A stretch of DNA of 64,000 nt from Apostichopus japonicus (taxonomy: Eukaryota; Echinodermata; Holothuroidea; Aspidochirotida; Stichopodidae), in assembly GCF_037975245.1 (NCBI RefSeq), contig NC_092564.1:12488484-12552483 (forward strand), read 5' to 3'. A program made the translations under genes and the position numbers. The notes beneath the pieces were generated by a model. The model worked only from the letters and a program-made list of their open reading frames with translations, had not been told where the DNA came from and did no database searches. Of the stretch, positions 39,352-51,200 are shown piece by piece. Numbering within the stretch: position 1 is the stretch's first letter; each line of letters starts with the position of its first letter.

Positions 39352-40686
39352 CAGGGGCGTATCCAGGGGGGGGGGCGCAACAGGCGCGCGCCCCCCCCCT
39401 ATTGGCCGTCACCAAAAAAAAAAAAGTTTAGCAAAAAAAAAAAAAAAAAAATTGATGACGACCTTTATGTGAGATGTCGGTGATCGCTCAACCCCCCTCC
39501 CCCTCCCGTATGCTTTATTTTTTGTTTGCCAAAAAAAAGTTCTGGCGAAGTTCGGCGGCATAATAGTTTTAGAAACATAGATGGTAATTGTGTTTGTATT
39601 ATCACTATAAACACTAAGTGACATGCCAGCCATACTAAATTGTGCATTTTGTGTCCATATTTACTGGAAATGTTGCTTATTATTAAGGTCGAAAAATGGA
39701 TCACATATGGCCATGGGCGGCGATCCTGGGTGGAGGGGGGATATATCCCCCCATGAAAATGGGTGGAGGGGATGTAATGCACCATATCCCCCCCCCCCAC
39801 CAAATGCCAGGGATAAGAATATTTTCATGCCTACATTTATGCATCTTCGTTAATGTACGGCTCTTTTTTAGCTTCATTTCTCGCCTACCATAAACGCAGT
39901 GCGATCTTTTCAAATAAAGCGTCTTTATAAAGCAAAAATAGTTGACTGTAGGCTTCATTGGCCCTATAACAACAAAATGTATTATTGCGCCCACGGTATT
40001 GATATAGTACATATATGCACCCTCATAGTATTCATATAGGCCCTATAGTAGGCCTACACACGTACATGTTCCCTCGAACAGCTGAGAATCTCATGTAACC
40101 AGGGTAATGCTTAATACACGTTTCACCTGGATGCCCTAGCAATCGGTACCTAGGAATGTAACTATGTGTAATTGTGTATTGCATGTGTATAGGCCTATAA
40201 TAGCCTGCATGAGGCCATTATCTTCATCGAATAATATAAAAGAGCTCTCGAACATTCTAACGTTGCGCCTGAAACAAGATTGACAGGGGCAATTTTCCCA
40301 AAATAACACCCGAAATTAAAAAAAAAAGTATTTTGGATCCTGATTATGAGATATTTCGGACATGACATCCCTATTTTAAAGTTGGGTATATGCCGCTTGG
40401 AAACCTCGGGAAGTGCCGTTTCCGGCCATCTAGAGGGTTTGTTAATCCCCAAATTTTCTTGTACGCTTCGCGCCAACTCATGGTGGCGCTACGCTTAGAT
40501 AGTCAACAAGGTCATATCCCCCCACTCGGAAGTACGGATCGCCGCCCATGCATATGACACCATTTTGCATTTCAGCCCTTCTTCGAAAGCAAAAATTGTA
40601 CACCCCTCCCCTTAGACCCATCCCCCAGGACGGCGATCATTCATGCCTGGCGCCCCCTCTATTGGAAAATCCTGGATACGCCCCTG
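39352..40686. mobile_element. DNA transposon, non-autonomous, host of a nested insert
   Basis: The left terminus CAGGGGCGTATCCAGG at 39352 is matched by its exact reverse complement ending at 40686. Both sides are flanked by TTTAG (39347-39351 and 40687-40691), a 5-bp target-site duplication. Subterminal parts also pair (cctattgg near 39398; tctattgg near 40658). Without the nested element at 39712-40550 and one copy of its 8-bp duplication, this element would be about 488 bp. The CAGGGG start suggests a hAT-type element; a 5-bp duplication is unusual for most hATs but has been described for a hAT subgroup (from memory). No transposase is seen. Confidence 0.8.
39712..40550. mobile_element. 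Nested hAT-like transposon, 839 bp
   Basis: Inverted ends CATGGGCGGCGATCC (from 39712) and GGATCGCCGCCCATG (ending 40550) match over 15 bases. The flanks CATATGGC (39704-39711) and CATATGAC (40551-40558) form an 8-bp target-site duplication with one difference. It therefore inserted into the element at 39352-40686. The interior has runs of G/C near both ends and no intact transposase frame. The 93-codon minus-strand frame at 40195-40476 is not recognised. Confidence 0.75.
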
Positions 40687-40989
40687 TTTAGCATTAAGTG
40701 CCAAGATAAAGTTATAAGAAACGATATGACATATCGAACACCTTCCTCCAAAAACGACCCTCCTCACACCAGTGACTTCCATGAATGGCTTTTTAATGTC
40801 CAATCTGTTCCTTTCATGTATAATTTTTCTTTCAGATTATTGACAATTTTATTGTACAAAACGGTATTAAAATATACAAAGTATATGCAATATATGCAAC
40901 ATTTAAATAGTGGAATAAATATCATGTAGAATGGTGGCGTGGGAACCAAATATATACTCGGTGAGCTAAAACAAATAAAGGCATTCTTT

Positions 40990-41061
40990 GGGCTTGGCCG
41001 GGAATTGAACCCGGGACCTCTCGCACCCTAAGCGAGAATCATACCACTAGACCACCAAGCC
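40990..41061 (-). tRNA. tRNA-Pro (AGG anticodon)
   Basis: Read on the minus strand the 72 bases form a full cloverleaf. The 7-bp acceptor stem is GGCTTGG/CCAAGCC, the box A region is tggtctagtggtatg, the anticodon stem CTCGC/GCGAG carries loop TTAGGGT (anticodon AGG), and the T-stem CCGGG/CCCGG has loop TTCAATT. The discriminator base is C. This closely resembles animal tRNA-Pro(AGG). No intron is present and CCA is not encoded, as expected for a nuclear gene. A T-rich stretch with TTTT lies a little past its 3' end and can serve as an RNA polymerase III terminator. Confidence 0.93.
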
Positions 41062-41625
41062 ATTGATTACTTCACCGTTTAGAAACATATATAGGTTTAG
41101 TTGGTGGTTGTACTTTATGCTTGTCCTGTGCAGGCTGTAAGAAAAACACTTCAAAGCAATATGTGTGTTTTGGTTACATTTCTGACAACAAGTAACGTTA
41201 GCATGTTTTTCTTCTATATATTTTTCTTCTTTCTTTGTTTTAACCTTCTTCTACTTTTCTGTGTTGTAGGCTTGTTAGAAATTATTGCTTTGTAATGAAT
41301 AGTAAAACCCGTTGTTCTCATTCTCACGTTATAGACACCATGCGCACACACACATAACTGTGTAAAAATAAAGAAGCTACTTCATATTTCTTTCAGTTTA
41401 TGAACAATTTTATTTTAGAAAACATTTATAAATATACAAATTATACAATATTTACAGTTTAGAAATAAACAGAAAAGCAACTCGGCAGTAAGTTACATAT
41501 CATAGGCACCAAATACACACAACTAGAACGTTACCAGAGCAAAAGTTTCTGTAAATGTTCTTTCTTCTCTTCGTAGTGAATAACGTTTCACTCAATCATA
41601 AGGTCCGCCAAAAGCAATTACGAAT

Positions 41626-41694
41626 GGGCTTGTCCGGGAATTGAACCCGGGACCTCTCGCACCCGCGAGAATCATACCACTAGACCAACAAGCC
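41626..41694 (-). pseudogene. tRNA-Pro pseudogene (anticodon loop deletion)
   Basis: This is a near-copy of the tRNA-Pro at 40990-41061, 69 bases long, with acceptor and T arms intact. The anticodon loop is reduced from TTAGGGT to GGGT between the stem halves CTCGC and GCGAG. The loss of three bases leaves a four-base loop without a normally placed anticodon, so it cannot decode, although boxes A and B look able to direct transcription. Confidence 0.85.
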
Positions 41695-42245
41695 ACTGAT
41701 TACCTGAACTTTTAGTAATCTATATAGGGTTGTACTTTATGCTTGTCCTATGCAGGCTGTCAGAAAAAAAATACTTGAAAGCAGTACTATTATGCGTGTA
41801 TTTGGAAACAATTCTGACAACAAGGAACGTTAGCATGTTTTATTTTATATATATTTCTTCTTCTTTTGCTTTCTTTTTTACCTTCTTCTACTTTTCTGTG
41901 TTGTAGACGAATAGTAAAGCCTGTTGTTCTTATTCCCGCGTTATGTCACTAGAGAGACATGTCCCATGCACACACATAACTATGTAAAAATAAGAAACTA
42001 ATTCATCTTTCTTTCAGTTAATTAACAGTCGTATTGTAGAATATATTTATAAATATACAAATTATACAATATTTTCAGCCTGGAATTAAACAGAAAAGCA
42101 GCCCTGAAGTATGTTAAATATGAAAAATAGGCAGCAAATACACACAACTAGAACGTTACCGAAAGCAAAAGTTTCTGTAACTTTTCTTTCTTTGTAATGA
42201 ATAACGTTTCACTCAATCATAAGTTCCGTCTTAAACAATTATCTA

Positions 42246-42315
42246 GGGCTTGTCCGGGAATTGAACCCGGGACCTCTCGCACCTAAAGCGATACTCATAC
42301 CACTACAAACAAGTC
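42246..42315 (-). pseudogene. tRNA-Pro pseudogene (decayed 5' half)
   Basis: This third copy keeps the T arm and 3' acceptor strand but has a damaged 5' half. The acceptor 5' strand reads GACTTGT against ACAAGCC, bases of the D arm are missing (tttgtagtggtatg), and the anticodon loop is TTTAGGT with mismatches in the stem. It is more diverged than the middle copy. Confidence 0.85.
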
Positions 42316-42468
42316 ATTGATCGTTTAACTTCGTTCCTTTGCCGTTGTACATGTTTGGCGAGTAAACACTTTAATTATGCCATGTGTCTCATTACAAGTT
42401 TGACAATAGGTGTAACGTTAACGTGTGTTTTGCACTGGGTCGTGTGCATGTTAGGGTTTCTATATTTG

Positions 42469-42980
42469 TGTGAAAGAAATTGACATGTGTTGAATTAAAT
42501 TAATATTGTCATATGTCAGTTTTTGTGCTATGATTAAATTATATATGCATATTAATATGCCACATAATCCAAGCAGTTGGAATTAGAATAAACGTTATGC
42601 TAAACGTTATGTTCACAACGTTCATCAAAATTTGCATACATGCCAAAATTGGAAACCATGGCCAGCAGTATCTTGATATGCATTTTAATTGGTTGTGCAA
42701 GCCTAGGATGACTTATCCGGACAGCTTTGCTTTTTGTCAATGCCAATATAGTCTCATAGCTAGGCCTGTATACTCGATTTCTTCCAACCAGAATATTATA
42801 AAATAACATGTGACACTGGTCGTCCAATGAGAGCACGAATAACTGACATATGTCAATTTAATTGGATATATGTCGATTTCAGGACTTATTTCACACTATG
42901 TGTCGATTTCATCCAATCAGAGCACGAGAAACATAAATATGTCAATTTAATTCGACATGTCGATTTCGGGACTTATGGCA
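42469..42980. mobile_element. Inverted-repeat element (MITE-like)
   Basis: The segment beginning gtgtgaaagaaattgacatg at 42469 and running through gtcatatgtcagttttt is matched in inverted orientation by sequence around 42840-42899 (aactgacatatgtcaatttaatt ... ttcacac). The right side is duplicated once more about 90 bases on (ccaatcagagcacgag near 42912). No coding capacity is seen. The boundaries and any target-site duplication are not clear. Confidence 0.5.
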
Positions 42981-44080
42981 CACTAGGCGCACCATAAGCG
43001 TCCACGTAACTCACCGGAGAGATTCCAGGTAGCATACGTCCATTAAGGACCCAATGACTTATACACACTAAATCACAAAAATAATGTGGTCTCTAAGTCA
43101 AGATAGAAGTTCTCACTAGCTAAACGCTACCCATCACTGGATAGCTGACAAGTTGGCCTTTCATGACACCATCAGTTTCCCATATCATGACCTGAAGATT
43201 TATTGCTATCAGAGCCTGAAGTTTTCGTCACTTGTGAACTCTTCACTCAGTAATAAACAATTTTCGTACGCTGCTCCTGGGAGGCCTAAAGGGGTCTACA
43301 ATCGCCACAATTGACCCAATTTTGCACCAAATGTTCTTCCATTCATGTTCTTCAAAATGCATGCCACATAATCTAGATCCGGATTGCTAACATATCAAGA
43401 AAGATGTTCTCCTACTACATTTTGGCACTTTTCCTGAGCTAGGTGAACATCTGGTCGGATTGATATAGACTGTAAAAGGAGTATGCCTCCTTCCAAAGCT
43501 TGGGCATATTTGTTAAATTTGAACGGGCGCCCTCTTTTTATATTTCAATTTCAATGACCGGGAACTTATGATGTTGTCACACAAGATACGTACAGAATTG
43601 TCATCAACATAAGGTAACATTCAGGCTATTCCACCATACATTACCAATACCAAGAAGACAGAACACATAATACTTTTTGTCGGAGATGGCTTCCATCATA
43701 GTCCTTAATTAAGACATTGATATCGTTTTTCGCTATCCTGTTGCTTAATCATTGTCTTCCATTTTCATGTTAACGATATTGTTTTAAACTTCTACAGTGT
43801 GTGTACTGTTTTCGCGAAATAAATTTTCTCACTGTCTCAGTGGTAAATAGTACTACTATAGCACTAGTCCCGTGCTTAAAGACTTCTAATTAGGAAGAGA
43901 AGCTTGGCTGTAGTATAGAATTCTAACGATGGACCAAAGTAAACGGCAAAGTCCAGTCAATAAATTAGTCTACATAAACATATCCAAAGCAATGCTTCGA
44001 TCTAGCCAACAACCTTAAAGTTAAACACTAAACATCCAGGTAGCCAAGGCCTATACTTCTCGAAAAGATTGCTGAGGTTT
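42981..44080. other. Non-coding stretch
   Basis: No open frame, RNA gene or repeat is recognised in this 1.1 kb of moderately AT-rich sequence. Confidence 0.5.
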
Positions 44081-44790
44081 GATAATAATAACAATAATAT
44101 AAATTACATTTATGTAGTGCTTAATACAGTATTTTAAAGTGCTTTACAAAGTAGGAAACCAAGGAGAAAAAGGAATCAAACAGAAATGTATTAAGTTGCC
44201 TCTTGAAAATACAGAGGGAGGGAGAGTCACGAACGTGAAGTGGGAATCTTAATGTCAATAGGAATTATTTCTGTGGTTGACTGGAAATTAAACAGGTTTT
44301 TAATTTTTGTCTTGCCAGTCTTGTTTAACAAAAAGGTTAAGGCTAGACTTAAACCTAGCCAACACCTATGTATGTATACCAAACTTCTGATGGTAGGTTT
44401 GGCAACCAGAAGGAACAAAATGGCTAAACTAATGTGAAACAGTGGCTACAGTATTTGATTGCTCCAGTTATCTTTAAATATTTTGTCTTGACACTTTACA
44501 TTGTCAAGGAGTATTTCTATAGACTAGGTGTTTTTTCTAGCCAAAGAAGGATTGCTTTCCCTGGAAGTGAAAATATTACATTAATGTTTGACAATGAATT
44601 CACTACAGGGTCTGTATTTTCTTTGGCTTGCTTATCTAGGCCATATAGCCCAGTGTATAATTTAGTTTGTATAACTAGCAGTTTGACTTTTGCAAGCTCT
44701 AAAATTTGTCTCATATCAGATATTATAATTCCTGTGATAAAAAAGCTGCTGTACATCTTTATATTTGTACAGCAATTTACCAATTTTGCA
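44081..44790 (-). mobile_element. Decayed non-LTR retrotransposon 3' end
   Basis: On the minus strand one frame near 44226-44120 reads DSPSLCIFKRQLNTFLFDSF and ends at a stop, the typical C-terminus of the reverse-transcriptase ORF of many non-LTR elements (…SLPxx…FKxxLKTxLF). A short 3' end with ttattatt repeats (plus-strand ataataataacaataat, 44083-44100) follows, as at the tail of such elements. Upstream fragments up to about 44783 are open in shifting frames, so the copy is broken by frameshifts. It cannot move by itself. Confidence 0.6.
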
Positions 44791-45162
44791 TGATATGGGA
44801 AATTTGGGATGAGATCCTAGATATGTTATTCCGGGCTGTGGCCTTGAATGGAAATAGAAAATAATGGCCATCTTTATGGCCACATTTAATCATTGGCCAC
44901 AGTGGCCACATTGGCCACATTTAATCATTCTCACTAGCAACAATGGTTTGCATATGTTGATGTCTTGCAGAATAATCCATTCTGCTTTTTGGTACATGTA
45001 TTTAAGGTTGAATCTGAATTGTCATTTAATTCATCATTAAAATTACAAGAAACAGTTAGACAGTTCTTGTATACAAAGGATATTGTTTAGCTATGATTTG
45101 TTTAAGCCTTTAGTTCTCAACCAGAATACATTTGCAGACCTATATCCTTTTCTCATTTGCAG
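44791..45162. other. Upstream region or first intron of the CEP152-like gene
   Basis: No exon seen. A short ggccacatttaatcatt phrase is repeated at about 44878-44930. A pyrimidine tract ending tctcatttgcag at 45162 is a good splice acceptor, so an untranslated exon further upstream is likely but not located. Confidence 0.4.
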
Positions 45163-45284
45163 GGCCAAGTATGTAATCGTCTGCGGTAGAGACTAAGTAC
45201 ACTTGGTTGATGATACTTTGCCTTTATGAAGAGAACAGTTGATAGAGGTTCAGAAGATAAAACAGAAAGATATTATTGAGAAAG
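45163..45284 (+). other. 5' untranslated part of CEP152 coding exon 1
   Basis: It follows the acceptor tctcatttgcag and precedes the ATG at 45285. It contains an upstream ATG-stop (atgtaa, about 45171) and a 17-codon upstream reading frame at 45226-45279 that ends just before the main start and is out of frame with it. These may lower translation of the main frame; that is an inference. Confidence 0.5.
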
Positions 45285-48200
45285 ATGAATGTCGGAAGCA
45301 GCATCAACTTTGATGGCAAAGCTTTTGTTGATCAACAGGAGGCGGAATTAGAGCAAGAGGAAAAGAACAGAGAACAGGAGGTATTGTAATTGGTTAGTTA
45401 GGATAACTTGACCAGACGTTCCTGATTATCGGGATAATCCCCTGATTAACAAGTGTCCCCAAAAATGTCCCAGATTTAACAGAAAGTCTCGCACAGACAA
45501 TTGCAGAGATTAACACAAGAATTATAATGTAAGATAGAGGCCTATCCTACTATATACACAGAGTAATGTACAAGCATGACAGTGTTTACCACAACATAGA
45601 GGTTGTGTACTCCTGTACTGAAATTTTGGCCTACTCTTGATTATGTCATGTCTGTGCTCTACCAGACTTGCCTTTTGTGCTCAAAGGGGAGGGGACACCC
45701 CTTGCCCTTAGACTCCTTCCCAAGGTCACCTTCAACATTTTGTCCCAGCTCCCTACGTTAAAAATATGTTTACTTTAAGTTAGGATCAGAGCTAGGTGGG
45801 ATAAGCTAGAAAATAATTTCGGGTGGTAGATGGAGCAATTAGTTCAGCAGATTTGGTCCATATACAGTATTTGTTAGGATCAGGAAGGTGTGGGAACGAA
45901 GACATAAATTGTTGATCAACAGAATTGAGAGTGGTAAATGTAGCAATAGTAACATAGTTTGAGCAGAAAAGGAGGTAAGATACAGAATCAGGGATGGATG
46001 GTGAAAGCAATAATTTATTCACAATAACAGGGCAAATAGCCCTGCTAAAATATATAATGAGTTGTGTACTCCTGCTAAAATACAAATTCTACTAAAATGT
46101 TAGTTAGCATAAGTGATTGTTCATCAACAAAATTAGGGAAATGAAAAGAAATATGAAGGTATAGAAATTATGTAACTTACAATCAGGAATGGAAAGAAGT
46201 TGCTTTCCTGATCTGAACCTCAAGGGACAGAAAAAAGTTGTTTCAGGGACTGAAAATCTGTGTACATTCAAAGTGATATTGCGGGTGTGTATACCAGGAA
46301 AACTTTGAAACTTTGAAATTATCAATGGAAGTAGTATGGTGCACTCAAGATATTTCACATTGTCTAAGGCTATTCAGGTAAGTGAGGCTGAGTTTTGTTT
46401 AACATGGTAAACGACAGGTTGACATTTTTTGGGTGTTCATGCTATTGGCAATTTACTGATGAATAAAACTGATGAATAAAGAAAGTCCATGTATTCTATG
46501 TAATGTTTAAGTCGCAAAGAGCAGGTAGATGTGCACTCCAAACAGGTAGACTGTGTTTATTTTTAATCTGCTGAAGTCCATCTTTTCTATGTAATGTTTA
46601 TGTTGCAAAGCAAAGGTAGGTGTGAACACCGAACAGGTATTGTGTTCATTAATAGTCTTCTGAAGTCCATGTATTCTATGTAATGTTTACGTTGCAAAGC
46701 ACAGGTAGGTGTGAACACCTAATAGGTATACAGTACTGTGTTTATTTTCAATCTGCTGAAGTTTATCTTTCCTATGTAATGTTTGCGTTGCTAAGTCCAG
46801 GTAGGTGTGCACTCCAAACAGGTTTTCTGTGTTTTTTTAGTGTGCTGAAGTTTATGTATTCTATGTAATGTTTATGTTGCAAAGCACAGGTAGGTGTGAA
46901 CACCGAACAAGTTTACTGTGTTTATTTAGTCTGCTGAAGTGCATGTATTCTATGTAATGTTTACGTTGCAAAGCTTGGGTAGGTGTGAACAACTAACAGG
47001 TATAGTACTTTGTTTATTAATAATCTGCTGAAGTAGACTAGGCTTTGTACAGTACAGAACTATGTAAATGATTCTCAGTATTGGTGTTAGTTTTTTGAGC
47101 CCGAGACAAGAATTTAAAGATCTTTTGTTACATTTATGAAACAAACTTCAACTGTTTGTTCAAGTGTATTTGATGACAAGAGAACTTACTCTGCAAATAT
47201 CACCAGCTGTGTTAGATTGGAGTGAAAAGGTCTCCAGAGGAAACCATTTTGTGATGGTCTTTTGGAAAGATTTTTTGTTAAATGTCCGTTTCCCCAATTT
47301 TGAAAAGAATTTCCCAACTAGAAATAGTAGCAGATTGAGAGCGTAAAAATGTTTCATTCCATCTCTTGGGAAATTTCAATTTACTGTACCGTGCAATGCA
47401 CGGCGTGCATTGATTTAGTGAATGCACACAAGGTCAAGTTTAACTTTACTGAGCAAGCTGTCGTCTGCAATGTTTTGGAGTTTTCAAGGTAAAACGCAAT
47501 TAATAGTTTATGGAAACTACAATCACAGTAATTACGGAAAAGCACTGTACATAGTAAATAAAAACAGTAATATTCACCAAGGGTTTAAATTCATGTCTAA
47601 TCTGTCCTACCCTTCATGGCCAGGGTCAACGTATGACACGATTACCCTTTCAGATTTTCTGACGGTAAGTAGCCTACAACTGTCTCATACTGATAAGGAT
47701 GAACACCTTGCAATTTTCTTTCCCCAGGACTACGACCATAAACCTCTCTATCACATTGTCAATCTATTACATTTACGTGATGGTTTGCTGCTCTTAACTT
47801 AAAATATCATTCCATGAGATGTCATTTTTGCGATTAAGTGATTTTGCTCACTGTTACTCACTGATGCACTACTCCGCATCAAAAGATTTACCTTCTCATG
47901 TTATTGGTGCCAACTGTACCTGAATGGGGAGGTTTCACGCTTTCACCAACAATTTTACAAAGCCGAAGTCTCAAATCTTGCAACCAATATGGGGATGAAC
48001 AAATTTCCATTAGCCATCTGCTAGATTATGAGCCTGCTGTATATTATTTTAACTATTATTATGATCACTTCTTTCATTTTGTGGAAGGGTGGCCATCGTT
48101 TTTAATCTTTTGTTTCTGCTCACCAAGCATCATACTCCGTACACGTACAGCTAGCTCACATAAGAACCATGAAGGCTTTGTTTCGCTGTGTTTGCATCAT

Positions 48201-51200
48201 AAGAGTGTTTATTCAATTTTCTTTCTTATAACACTCAGCTGTTGAAACTCTTAAAACTAGTACGCACTTACAATTTCTTAAAACAGTTGGTTTATGTAAC
48301 TTTAGACATAATCAGCAAACCATAGCAGGAGAAGAGTTGCAAGAATTCCAGATCATGGAATTACTGCCCTCTACATCTGACAGTCAATATAAAAACATTT
48401 TAAATCAAAACTTGAAGAACATACATAGATGTAAAATATATCAGAGAAGCAAGTTTGAGTTTTTTGGAGATGGAGTTGGGGTTTTCCTTTTTGCTCCTTC
48501 TTTCAGCCTGGAGTCTGAACAATAGAAATACTGATGTGAACTAAGGTAACTACAATTTGTTTATAATAATAGGTCCAGTTCCCCCCCCCCCCCCCCCCCC
48601 CAGGTTTGACTTTACTTTAATGTGTGAATACATGTGACTACAGTATATCGTTGCATGAATAAACACGATAGGGTAATTGTAATTTGATTATTCATGCATG
48701 GCAAGTTAGATATTAGCTAGATCAATAAAGCTTGAAACCAAGCATGCTTGTGACCACAGGATCTATACGGTACCTGGACTAAGAGGACCAAGGCAGAGGA
48801 AATGATGATCCATGAGATGAAGATAAAGGCTCTCTGAAACCGCACCCAAACCCACACCTTCCACTCACGTCTTCTGCTCACATTTCGAATGGATAGACTT
48901 AGACTATATCTTAGGCATGATAAGAGGTGGAGGGGGGGGGGGAGTCATAGCACTATAGCCATGGAGCCCATGGTCAGTAAGGGGGCCTGAGATCAATTAG
49001 ATCGCCCAGAGGAATAACAGATTAAGAATACTGTATTCTCACTTTCATAGCCCATACCAATGGAAAACTGAAGATTTCCGCACTTGGTTTGTCTTTGGGG
49101 CCCGATATGGCTTTCAACTACACTGCACTACCTACCACTGGGAGCACTAGTTCCCCGTGGGAACACTACTTCCCAGTGTGAGCACTGCTTCCCAGTGTGA
49201 GCACTACCTACAAGTGCGAGCACTACTTCCCAGTGTGAGCACTACTTCCCAGTGTGAGCACTACTTCCCAGTGTGAGCACTGCTTCCCAATGGGTGCATT
49301 ACTTCCCAGTGCGAGCATTACTTTCCAGTGGGGAGCTACTTTTCAGTGGAAAACTACTTCCCAGTGGGGTGCACTACTTTCCAGTGGGAGAACTACTGCC
49401 GAAAGAAAGTCTCTTTATGATCATCCCTGCAAGATATAATTTGTCCTGACATGGACGTGCCATTCCAGTTTGAGTTTACTCACTCTCTCACCTTGGTGGT
49501 TTAGCAAAGTCAAGGATATTTTAATATGCCTTCAGATACATGTAGTCATATGAAAGGCAGGGCGGGAAAGGTAATTTGTTCCGATGAGCCTTGGATTAAC
49601 CTAACTAGTGATGAACAATCAATTCAAGCCACATTAGAAATCAATAGCATGTGTATTGATTAGAGTTTGAATTCCTACAGATTAAAGAAAGACTTATTCA
49701 TTGTCTGATCAATGTCTTGGTTTCCATTACATTGTTCAAAGGAATGCTTACTTTGTTAAAAGCAATAAAAAGTGCATTCTATGGGGTGATTTTGTATGCA
49801 TGCGTAACCACAACATTAGCTGTTAATCCCTTGGAGAAGTGTTGGAGCCTGATATCCCGGTGAAATATTGATCCAGGGAGAAAGGATTCTGTGCACAGAG
49901 GTCTTGTCATGTTTGTAACAGGGTTACTTCTGGTGAATTTGTGGTTTGAAGTGACCAGCAGGGAGACCAGCAGCTTCATTGCTTCATATAGCTTAGTTTG
50001 GTAAAGTTCAGAGGGAAAGCTTTACTTATTTATTTAACATTAAAGGGTATACTCGGTTAGCGTCAAGCTAATCTGTGTCGCGGCCCTAAAGACTTATAAA
50101 AACTATTTGATCATAATAAAAATAATATAGAATACAAACGTAAACAATGAGACGACAATGAAAAGAAAACAAACAAAACTTACAAAAATTGACAACAGTT
50201 GGCATAAAATACAACATGGAACAATCGATAAATTGAAATTAAGAGCATAAGAAATTAGTTTAAGTCCTGGATAAAATGTTTAACTTGGTATTTAAGGAGT
50301 TGGCATTCTTACACTCCTTTGATAACTCATTCCACTCCTTTGCAGGAACATATGAAAATGTAATCAGGAAGGGAGAATTCATGCTTTCTTCCTGAAGAGG
50401 AGGGAAGGGGTGGAGGTGGGGGCAAAGGTTTAATGTAGAGGAGAGGGATGGAATGGCTTCCATCATGTTACTGTAAATGTGAGAACGGATGACCCTCACA
50501 CAGAACGGAGTTATTCTATTTTCATTGATAAATTTGTATTACGCTTACCATACTTTGCTTTTGTATATGATGGTTAAGTTGACAGTATATGTGCTTTTGT
50601 AAGGGGTCAGCCAGGTTGCACAATGTCATAAAGCCAATTCTACTGTTAAGTGTCCTTCTGTATCATGCTTTATACCACTCATACTGACAGTATGAACAGT
50701 TCCTTAGAATTCTTTACCTGACAGAAACATGAATGTACTTAACAGTACTGACAAGACAAATTATCCTAACTGGGTGAAAGGGTTAATACTGAAAATGAAC
50801 AAACCTGTCTTGATTATAGGTACTATTATTGTCATTTACCAAGTGTTTCATGCCAGGTCATTATTCCCTCCTCCCTTGCTATCACCCCCCCCCCCAGTGT
50901 TCAACAAATATGCTGGAAAATAATATAAGAGATGATGGGACTTGTAGAGCTGGTACATTAATAGAAAGTTTCTCTCATTAGACCTTTTAATTTCCAATCA
51001 AGTGTGTGAATGACTAATGTGATCTGACATAAATCTACATAAGAAGGGACGTATTCCTACACACATAGAAAAGACTCGTGTGGCACACCTTTTGTCCAAA
51101 GGGTTGTCCAATTGTCCATCACGACCGAAATTGCTGTTCGGACACCCAAAATCAGCTTCAGTGCAGGTCATCCAGCTGGCAATTAGTTGTTGACATCTAG

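Larger units (their letters stand above)
40828..42345. repeat. Three tandem copies of a unit of about 620-636 bp carrying tRNA-Pro
   Basis: Blocks recur in order three times: tttctttcag plus tt(g)aacaattttatt-like sequence (about 40828, 41391, 42010), the tRNA-Pro sequence (40990, 41626, 42246), and, at least twice, ttgtactttatgcttgtcct and ctacttttctgtgttgtag. The distance between tRNA copies is 636 and then 620 bases. The array begins about 140 bases to the right of the transposon ending at 40686. It is a segmental tandem duplication of a tRNA locus with its flanks. Confidence 0.85.

Noticed and set aside
45792-46358. Two minus-strand frames of 84-97 codons as LINE remains
   Set aside because: A weak resemblance to reverse-transcriptase C-termini only; no WNxLP or FKxxLK-type motif was found.
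47455-47489. 35-base segment that would also bridge CEP152 exons 1 and 3 in phase
   Set aside because: Its acceptor (aactttactgag) has a poor pyrimidine tract, whereas the 52449-52468 segment has strong signals on both sides.
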